Positions 50,750 through 64,000 of a stretch of DNA of 64,000 nucleotides are shown in pieces; positions within the stretch are counted from its first letter, which is position 1; every line of letters starts with the position of its first letter. The notes under the pieces were generated by a model that had not been told where the DNA came from, made no database searches, and saw only the letters and a list, made by a program, of their open reading frames with translations. Source of the stretch: Lates calcarifer. Its lineage: Eukaryota > Chordata > Actinopteri > Centropomidae. Location of the stretch: NCBI RefSeq assembly GCF_001640805.2, contig NC_066838.1:14221632-14285631 (forward strand). Reading direction: 5' to 3'. Made by a program: the position numbers and the translations under genes.

Positions 50750-51300
50750 ATTCAGACTCTCCTTGGATCAGAACCTGGGAGTTCTGGTCTCACTTCAGCT
50801 CTCTTTGAAACATGCAAGCATGTTGAAGCACACTTGTGCTCGTCATTCAGCTCTCAGTGTGTCACCTTCCTCTAATCGTCATCCTAACAGTGATGTCTCA
50901 GCATCCAGGGTAGCCTATCTCATCGCTCGGCCCTCTGCAGCAGCTGCTCCAGCATCTGTTGTTAGCGGCAACCACTTCATCGTCACCGCTAAGCAGAGAG
51001 CACACAGACTAATCTCAGCGTCATCTGGATATTCAGAGCAGTAGTCACAGATGACGAGATTAATGCTTAGCAGCAGTGTCGAAGATCAGCACTGTCAGAC
51101 AAAATATGCGGAGACTGTTAGAGCTACACCTGATACCTCGCTCCAGCGCCAGTTAATGTTTTGTGTAACTACGTGAGAGCGAGGGGGGAGAGTGGGTTGG
51201 TATTACAGGGTGATGTGGAGGAATTTCAACAAGCCTCACATGGTTGACTCGTGATTGGATTCACGCGCAGCTTGAGAAACACCTTGCGAGCAGTTAACAA
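50750..51300. promoter_or_regulatory. GC/CpG-richer block, candidate regulatory element
   Basis: Local GC and CpG are clearly higher than in the flanks (ctcatcgctcggccctc, gttagcggcaaccac, atcgtcaccgctaagc, gattcacgcgcagc). A 99-codon plus-strand frame covers the left half (50745-51044) and has no family features. A dense non-coding regulatory block is the better reading. Confidence 0.3.
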
Positions 51301-51513
51301 GAATACTCAAAAATTGAGGCTGTCATATTCTGATGTCAATACCCTTTTACACATTTTTCACTGTGTAATTATAGCAGTCTGTTCCACGCTCAGTTCCTCT
51401 CTCTCGTCGCCTGTGTGTGTATGTGTGAGAATCTGTATGTGGGTTTATTCTCTGTAATCTTTTAATGACATGCACTAACGACGCGTTGAGGCTCAGAAAC
51501 AGCCCAGGCCATG

Positions 51514-51515
<2 letters not shown>

Positions 51516-51563
<48 letters not shown>

Positions 51564-51567
51564 ACAA
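51516..51567. repeat. (CA)26 microsatellite
   Basis: 26 CA units. It forms an inverted pair with the (GT)n array about 100 bp to the right. Confidence 0.95.
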
Positions 51568-51664
51568 CATGACTCAGTGGAAGGCCATGGCCTCTGAGGA
51601 GATTAGTCAAATCAGAAAAGCGTTTTAGAGAAAGGCAGCTTTAATGCAACACAACACAGATAGC

Positions 51665-51665
<1 letters not shown>

Positions 51666-51704
<39 letters not shown>
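51666..51704. repeat. (GT)n microsatellite
   Basis: About 19 GT units with one GTGA interruption at the left. It is complementary to the preceding (CA)26. Confidence 0.95.
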
Positions 51705-51707
<3 letters not shown>

Positions 51708-52953
51708 GGTGAGAGGAGATAGATGTCCACAGCCTCAAACCGAACATTTTGTTTGCAACTTTCTCAGTCTGAGCCATCATCTCATCTCCTTCATCATCAG
51801 TTTTACAACACAAGCATCCCGCCACTCAATGTCAACATCCATCACTGGCAGTCACATGCTTTCTGTACAGCACACACACTGTTTGGATTTCATCTCTCAG
51901 CATACTGTACTGTCTATGAACCGCTCTATATTTAAACCTACATCAACCTCATCTTACCATAATGCTTAATGTGACAGTTCTCTGCTCTCCTGGGTCGTGA
52001 CTGAGTAGAATTTCTCATCTACTTGTCAAACTTGAAGCCTTACATGGATAGTAAGGATGGGAAATGAAGGAATATGCACAGGATATGTATATATGTACAT
52101 ATAACCTGATGGGAGAGCACATGTCCAGTACAATACATAATATATTTTACTCAGACCATCATAGTAGTCACTCTTCATGTTCCTGTGATCATTTGATGTT
52201 GAGCCATCATACTTTTTATCGGGGACTGAGAGCTGTGGTACAGTTGTAATGTTTGCATCAGGTTTTTGTGCACTGCTTCTTGGTCTAGTTGAGGCGGATG
52301 TGAGGAGATTTGCTCTGACAAGGAAACATATTTATTTGATGTAACATTACCAATTTGAAAGAACCCACTGGGGCTATTCCCTGTCTTAAAGCTGTGCTAC
52401 TGAGTACTGGATTTTGGAAGCTGATACCAATGATGAGAATAATAATAAAATATATATTGGTGACACCAATATATAGGTAAACAAACACATTTCTGGTAGG
52501 GATCTCTTAAATTTTGAACAAGATATGTATTGAACAGGATCTTTCAATTTTATGGTTGACAAATAAACTCATCAGTAGTCTCTGGTTGACAGACTATGTG
52601 ATGACAAGTCTGTTAAAGATTACCTCAAATACTGTTGGGCTTCTCTGAACATCCAACATCATGTTCACTGATAACGAAGCAGAGCTCATGAAGTTCTCTC
52701 TCCCCACCTTTCCTTGACAGATGGTAAGCTTAAATGGTTTCATTTCTGAAATTGAAACATCTGTTTTGTTTTGTTTTTTGTTTTTTTTTTATCTTTAATC
52801 CTTTCTTAATTTCTGAAACAAGCTTAATAGATTAATGTCCAACATGCCTGACTTAATTTGGTATGTAATTGTTGTGTCTCAGACACACAGTATCTTATTT
52901 GTCTGAGCTATATGCCTTTACTGATATAACTGTGATTATATCAGTATATATCA

Positions 52954-52956
<3 letters not shown>

Positions 52957-53010
<54 letters not shown>
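52957..53010. repeat. (AT)n palindromic array
   Basis: Two runs of AT separated by a phase shift (ATAATA). It is fully self-complementary, so it can extrude as a cruciform and is prone to assembly error. Confidence 0.95.
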
Positions 53011-54059
53011 CTTAAATGAACTCTATCAATCTGTTTGTGCCGACGGTATCAGTACACCTGAGATTATTTTCAGACCAGTTCATGTGCCAAATCTTTTCAA
53101 CACAACAATGTCATTAAAGGTAAAACAAGATCTGTGTATTTGAGGGGGATTCTTTTATGTCAATAGCTGTTGTTAAGCATTAAAGACAATGGCCCAAATA
53201 TTCAGCTGTACAGTGATGGGGTTCGATAGCATTTTTTCAAAACTGAATACAGTTCCAAATATTCTTATCCAATCCAAATTCTTTCTAATCCCGTATTATG
53301 AAAACTTAGTTAGAAACAAATTTTAATTGCTTTGTGTAACAAACTATATAACTTGATATTTAAGAATCTAGCTTCTTTTAATAACACAATTAGCAATTTG
53401 AATTGTGATGAAGGGACCAGACAAGCATGATACTGATAATAATAGAAACTGCAGTAATTAACTATCAAACCTAAACCATGGACATTGTGCTGTGTTGAAG
53501 CATTGTAGGGCTTTCACTTCATATTTAGTCACTGCTCTGTGATAATCATTAGCGCTGTCTTCGCTCATTTTCCTCCTCTGTCGGGGGATGTGCTGCAGCT
53601 GCAAAAGCCATAGAAACTAAAGTTAAAAACAAACCTCAATACCTCAAGTTCTTACTTTTACATTTTAAGGATAGATATCTTAACAAACGACACGTCATTC
53701 CTCCTTTTGTCGTGAGTGCCCTCCTACATTTTGCAGATGTTTTGTTGACTTTGGAAAGTTTAAACCAGCATCAGTCAGTTATCACTCAGTTACTACACAT
53801 TCTCAGTTATCACACAGCGTCAGAGAAAGAGGCAAAAGAGTCTAAACAGAGAATGTGTTTCACTGGCCATGGACCAGCTCCATGCATTCTTTGTGGAACA
53901 TTTGATTTTTATTAATTACAGTTATTAATTACAGTGCACAGTATATAATGTGTGGTATACTGTCCTGTCCTGAAAAAACTACAGTTAAAGACTCGCAGTT
54001 CAAGCTGAATCTTCGCAAAGATTACTTTGTAGGACTGAAACAAAATGCAGAGATGTGTC
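53011..54059. other. Intergenic sequence downstream of the TAFA 3' UTR
   Basis: AT-rich, without exon or recognised repeat. It lies between the (AT)n array and the TAFA polyadenylation sites. Confidence 0.5.
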
Positions 54060-54075
54060 TTTTCTTTTGAAAGGT

Positions 54076-54081
54076 TTTATT
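54076..54081 (-). terminator. Polyadenylation signal AATAAA, distal candidate for the TAFA transcript
   Basis: The minus strand reads AATAAA in the context gaATAAAacc, the last canonical hexamer found before repeat-free AT-rich DNA. Cleavage would be expected 10-30 nt further, near 54050-54065. Use is inferred; no transcript data are available. Confidence 0.45.
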
Positions 54082-54165
54082 CATTTCATATAATACTGAC
54101 ACATGTACTCAATAGCGGTTAACAGGCGTTTAAAAACACAGATATTAAAACCATTAGAGCATCAA

Positions 54166-54171
54166 TTTATT
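54166..54171 (-). terminator. Polyadenylation signal AATAAA, middle candidate
   Basis: A second minus-strand AATAAA hexamer in the TAFA 3' UTR, about 0.82 kb after the stop codon. It is an alternative cleavage site to the one about 90 nt further on. Confidence 0.35.
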
Positions 54172-54586
54172 TTTAGCCCCACTGATTCCATGGACCATTT
54201 TTTACACGTTTACATGTTTCAATATACCGTAACATCTACTTGGTATTAGTCTAACCTCACCCCTGAAAGGATTTTTTTTCCCTTTGTCAAAAAACAAAAG
54301 AAAAAAAGAAGACTGACAAACGGTCTCCCCATTTTAAAAAATGGCATGTGGTAAGCCACAATCTATTCAAGGTAAAATATTATTATGGAGGTGAAATCTG
54401 AAAAAAAAAAAAAGAAAAGAAAAGGTTTGGTTTCAGATCTTTTTGACAGCATCAAGTGTGTCATATGTGGCACAGTTAAATTTAAATGTGTCATCCAGAC
54501 TACATGAGGCAGCCATTCTGGATCCACTCCCTTTTTTTTCTAGTGATGTTTGTAATAACAGGATAGCTGTCTAAAATCCAGATCCC

Positions 54587-54592
54587 TTTATT
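54587..54592 (-). terminator. Polyadenylation signal AATAAA, proximal candidate
   Basis: A third minus-strand AATAAA hexamer about 0.4 kb after the TAFA stop codon. It would give a short UTR isoform. Confidence 0.35.
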
Positions 54593-54988
54593 CCCAGTAT
54601 GCATATGGAACACAACAAAGCCATAGAACAGAGATGAAGAATACAGATTGTTGTAAAGAAAGTTGTTTTTTTGTCATCTAATCCAGTGCTGTTTAGGTCA
54701 TATAGTTCACTTTGTTGAAGTTTGTAGTAGCAGTAAAGGATTGTGGGCGATGCAGTCCTCTGCATTAAAGGACCAAGGACACTCAGTTGTGTTAAAGGTG
54801 ATGGCAGGCAGTGTTAGAGTCCTGTCTCTTCAGCCGCCATTTCTTGGATATCCTCAGAAAAATGAAAACAATTACAGGTTCCTCATTGAAGTCCATCTGA
54901 GTGCATTTCTTCTCCACTGACAGGTCCATTGTGCTGTGTAAGTACCTCCACCACCATTTTCTTGCTCCCTTTTTTGAGATGGGCAGGA

Positions 54989-55000
54989 CTATCGGGTCAC
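54989..55000 (-). CDS. tafa3: TAFA family protein, probably TAFA3: last coding micro-segment (Val-Thr-Arg-stop)
   Basis: The last exon contributes only 12 coding nucleotides, GTGACCCGATAG, read as Val-Thr-Arg-stop. It sits directly behind a strong acceptor (ctccctctttcag). Joined in phase 0 to the preceding exon it gives the C-terminus KTTKVTR, the ending I know for TAFA3 and TAFA4. A tiny coding part in the last exon is usual for TAFA genes. Gene prediction would miss it by length alone; the acceptor, phase and end residues together support it. The rest of this exon is 3' UTR. Confidence 0.9.
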   Translation of the reverse strand: MTR

Positions 55001-55099
55001 CTGAAAGAGGGAGAAAAGAAATAGGTTACTGAAAGTAGTCCCCAACCCCCCACCTAAAAAAAAAAAAAAAAAAAAAAGTGAGGCTGTAGCCTGAAAAAA

Positions 55100-55450
55100 A
55101 GTAAAGGTCACAGAGTGGAGTGAAAAGCCACTGCTGGTAGTACATGTCAGCCGAAGGTTTTAAATAATGCAGCGTGGTGCAGCACAGCCCACTGTTTGGA
55201 AATAATCGGAAGTGATTCTTGTTGGTGGAGCACCGACAACATGGCTAGCACGGTCTCTGTCTCCTCTGGCAAGAGACTAAACAAGACACAGCTTGAATTG
55301 TGGCAGTCGGCCCACAATGCCTCACTCTCAGCGCCTGGCCCAACGCCATGTCATTTCGTCTGTTTGTCGAGACGGCTGCTCTAATCACATGGTCTCTTTA
55401 TCTCGCCTATCCATCTTTCCATTTTCTTTGCTCATGCACTCACTTTTGGT
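55100..55450. promoter_or_regulatory. Candidate intronic conserved non-coding element in the TAFA gene
   Basis: A GC-richer, repeat-free block (ggagcaccgacaacatgg, cagtcggcccacaatgc, gtcgagacggctgctc) inside the last TAFA intron. Short frames here have no family match. A regulatory role for the TAFA gene or a neighbour is an inference. Confidence 0.25.
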
Positions 55451-56980
55451 TTATTTCAAGCTATTAGGAGACTTTTTCTACCAGCCAATGACCAAAGAGA
55501 CATAAATTGCTGTATAACTGCCAATACTTGGGCATGTAACAGGGCAGACTCTCCAAGACTGTTTTTCTGTTTTTCCTGCATGCCTTTCTCTCTCATTGTG
55601 TTTCCCAGTGGCTTCCCCTCTCAGCCCCCCAGAACATGCCGTCCCGCCTGCATTTCCTTTTGAGGGAGTTCGCCTTTTGTCCTGACCCAGGTGCCAGCTA
55701 ACAAAGTGTGAAGGCCAGCCATTGCTGGGAGAACTCAGAGGAGCATTTCCTACCAACCTGGCAGCCGAGCCTGTTCTACTGTATCTGCTCTCAATGGCTC
55801 CGGGCCACCCTTCCTGGGCCCGCTCCCGTTGCCTTCAGGCATCTACTCCTGTGCCTGATCAAAGAGTCTGCAGGCGTTTGTTGTCATGCCAGTTCACTGT
55901 GCATGCACACCGCTGCATCTCTGTGCCTGCTATGCTTTAAGGTGCAAAGTCAAAGTCCCTTTAGGTGTTCATCCCCTCGCCTGTTTAAATATGCCTGTAG
56001 GTGGCAGATTCTGTGCCCAATTAGAAAGCGGATTTAGGTAGTTAGATCTCAATTTACAAAGCACACAAGTGGTGCTCTAGTGTCATCTCTATGGGCCTTT
56101 TTTGGACCCACGAGTGCCACATTTTCTATTGCTTATTCCACACATTTTACTATCTACACTAGTGGCTGCTCATATGGCCACAAGGCAGATGTCCCCTTCA
56201 CTCCCACATTATACACACTCTTTATGACTCACTTGCTCACAGAAGAGAAAATTGGAAAGTCATTACTTAAATTGTTTGATCTTGATTCGTTTTTTTCTCA
56301 TTCTTAAATAATCTACAAACTGCATAAAATCAGTGTAAACAAAATGTTTTATAGGTTTATATTGTTTGTGTTGCTTCTGTCAAGGAGAAAAAGTGCTTGC
56401 AGAGTATCTTGCCTAAAGAGGTTTATGGCGTTCGCTGACTGCCACATCTGTTTAGTGCTGATGTAAGCTGGCTATATGGGGAAGTAAAATATACATGCGC
56501 TGCTGACACCTTCTTGTCATTTGTTTGTTAATATGTGTATATGACTGCATGTGCATCTACGCAGATGCGCGCACACACTTGCTTTGCAGACTGTGACAGC
56601 TCAGAGGCTCGGCGGCCCGGCCGTGTCTGTCTGCTCATCCATATGATATTATTTGGCATTGATCGAGCTGTCTCCCGTCCCCTCCCTCTCTCCTCCCTCT
56701 GCCCTCCCCCTCTCCTCCTTTCCTTTGCTCCCAGCCAGGGATGGAAGAAAGGATAGAGAGTGCCAAACTCTCTTTTGTGTCTTTGCCTGCTCTGTGTACC
56801 CAGGCACGAACATAAGCCCCTTGTCAGCTGACCAGTTCCAATATTCTTGTTTTCGAGTGTTTGCTTTATCCTTTTATCACCTCTGCCTTCAGCCTTTTCC
56901 TCTCCACTTTCTACTTGTTACTTTTTCCTTCTCATCCATCTCCACCTGCGTCCCTCTTGCTTTTTGCTGCTCTTCATGTA

Positions 56981-57014
56981 TCTCTCTCTCTCTCTCTCTC
57001 GCTCTCTCTCTCTC
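56981..57014. repeat. (CT)n microsatellite in the TAFA intron
   Basis: About 16 CT units with one GCT interruption, inside a long polypyrimidine stretch (about 56680-57040). Confidence 0.9.
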
Positions 57015-57029
57015 ATCCTCTTTCTCCCT

Positions 57030-57400
57030 CACTCCATCGTCAATTTCAATTTACGAGCCGGCCTTAATGGGACTATAAGAGAACGTTCGATGCTATTGAT
57101 CTGGAATGCCTGCGCATCTTGACCTCGGCGTACCACATCAGAGGAGAAAAAAACATCAGTCTTCTCATCATCAGGCAAACACATCAGCTAATGCACGCAC
57201 ACACACAAGCACACACAGATCATTGATCAAAGACCTGAATGCAAGAGACAGCAAATATTTGTGCTCTTTTTAACTACGACAGAGTCAATGATAAAGCGAT
57301 GCCTGGCTGAAACCGGTTTGCTTTGATCTTGCCCGGGAAATTATAAATTCACACACTGGGGTTGATAAAAAACTAAATGAATGAGATCAGATATATGAAG
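57030..57400. promoter_or_regulatory. Candidate intronic enhancer with paired TCF/LEF-type sites
   Basis: Non-repetitive sequence after a (CT)n tract. GATCAAAG lies at 57225-57232 and its inverse CTTTGATC at 57321-57328, about 90 bp apart; ATCAAAG is the core bound by TCF/LEF factors. The block also holds cgagccggccttaatggg, gagaacgttcgatgc and ctcggcgtaccac, unusually CpG-bearing for this intron. Enhancer activity is inference. Confidence 0.3.
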
Positions 57401-58397
57401 CAACTTCCTAACAGCATTCATATATTCCGAAATTACATCATCCTCATATTTGATCAACCCTCGTGTGCCTCCCTCCTCAATTATGCCCATTACATACTCT
57501 GAGACCACTCTGTCATTTTCTGCTTGCCTCTCCTGCTGTCTTTATCTCTCTGTAATATGGGCAGCAAATTGGGAAAGTTCAGTTACACTTATGAGCAGCC
57601 TAACACGATTTGAACTGGATCCAGCACAGCAGAAAAAAAATATTTCAGGGTGAGAATAAGAGGAGGGGCTGTCGAAGGGGAGAGAAGGGAAGAGTGTAAC
57701 TTGAGGGGGCGAGATCCACTTTGCTAGGTGAGAGGTGAGTAGGGGAAAAAGCAGGGAAGGAATCCTTAATCAGCCCGGTGTACGGGCAGCTGTCTCTGAG
57801 TGTTTTAGAGGAAGAGAGTGGGAATGAAGAAGACCACGTGTGTCTCAAGCTTTTCTTCTCCCCCACTCTCTCTCTTACCCAAGAAGATGCACTCTGGCCA
57901 CGCCTTCAATCAATTATTTAGGCAGAAAACAAAGGTCTGCACCCAGCCATGAATAATGGAGGGTGAGAAGGCAGAGAGAAGGATGGAGGTTAGAAACAGA
58001 GGTGTAACAGTGACAAGAGGTGAGTCTCGCACAAATCCTCCCCTCCCTATGACAGACAGTTAAGAGTCTGCTCAGGTCAAGTCACTGAAAAGAAGCCAAC
58101 AGGTGCCGACGGAGGCAGAAAGATATATAATGTACACCCACACCTCACACGCCACACAGACACACACAGACATACATATAAAGACACAGTCAAATCGAGA
58201 GTACAGGAAAGTTGAGGAAATACAGGAAAAAGAGCATGCACATACTGTATTATGGGTGAATCGGAGCATAACTATCCGAGGGCAATTACCACTCTAGTGT
58301 ATCTGATGCGGCGAGCTGTTTTTGCATTGAGTCAGATGGCATGCCAGTCAGATGCAGGGAAGCAGAGCAAGTGGGAGTGAAGGGAATTGTGATGCTC

Positions 58398-58400
<3 letters not shown>

Positions 58401-58428
<28 letters not shown>
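58401..58428. repeat. (GT)n microsatellite in the TAFA intron
   Basis: 14 GT units within the last intron of the TAFA gene. Confidence 0.95.
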
Positions 58429-58433
<5 letters not shown>

Positions 58434-58481
58434 GCCTTGTTCCTGTTAGCCTTGTTTTTCTTCAGAGAATGTTTGATGTTA

Positions 58482-64000
<5,519 letters not shown>

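Larger units (their letters stand above)
54060..54988 (-). other. Probable 3' UTR of the TAFA gene
   Basis: This is non-coding sequence directly downstream of the TAFA stop codon on the minus strand. It is AT-rich with several A/T tracts and no splice signals I would trust. Three AATAAA hexamers on the minus strand lie within it, so UTRs of about 0.4, 0.85 and 0.93 kb are possible. The low end is set just past the last hexamer and is an estimate. Only the start of the UTR is directly fixed, by the stop codon. Confidence 0.6.

Overview
The window reads as chromosomal DNA of a teleost fish, probably a percomorph. The base composition is AT-rich. There are many long dinucleotide and tetranucleotide arrays, and several interspersed repeat families that I recognise as common in spiny-rayed fish (a tRNA-headed SINE, hAT-type non-autonomous elements, a Tc1/mariner relic and others). 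Coding sequence is very sparse and interrupted by GT-AG introns. I see no bacterial, viral or organellar gene organisation.

The only gene I can call firmly lies at the right end on the minus strand: the 3' three coding exons of a TAFA (FAM19A) family secreted cysteine-rich protein. In transcription order they are 63004-62855, 58879-58755 and the 12-nt coding start of the last exon at 55000-54989, followed by a 3' UTR of about 0.9 kb that ends near polyadenylation signals at about 54.6-54.1 kb. All splice sites, phases (1, 1, 0) and the complete ten-cysteine TAFA pattern are visible. Residue matches favour TAFA3. The signal-peptide exon, 5' UTR and promoter lie beyond position 64000.

From 1 to about 54 kb I find no convincing coding exon. 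This tract is a gene-poor flank made of: (a) a Tc1/mariner relic and other old repeats at the left edge (1-0.9 kb); (b) microsatellite-rich DNA at 4-6 kb and 8.4-9.5 kb; (c) a SINE fragment and a degraded hAT-like piece at 7.1-7.9 kb; (d) two hAT-type insertions with 8-bp target duplications at 15.5-16.8 kb; (e) a nested repeat cluster at 35.3-37.8 kb, a terminal-inverted-repeat element at 39.1-39.8 kb, and a further composite repeat at 45.5-46.1 kb; (f) a SINE followed by another teleost repeat at 47.7-48.4 kb; and (g) several non-repetitive, more GC- and CpG-containing blocks (about 9.6-9.9, 10.7-11.0, 13.3-13.6, 20.6-20.8, 27.7-28.25, 31.8-34.2, 41.2-41.4, 43.3-43.5 and 50.75-51.3 kb, and inside the TAFA introns at 55.1-55.4 and 57.0-57.4 kb). 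Block (g) sequences have the look of cis-regulatory conserved non-coding elements, but conservation cannot be measured from one sequence. One 158-codon minus-strand ORF at 48.6-49.05 kb is kept as a weak orphan-gene candidate.

No CRISPR array, rRNA gene, intact tRNA gene or complete autonomous transposon was found. The most interesting items are a possible alternative terminal exon inside the TAFA gene, a composite repeat whose two copies share the same internal insertion, and a hAT-type element that carries an internal duplication and a promoter-like module.
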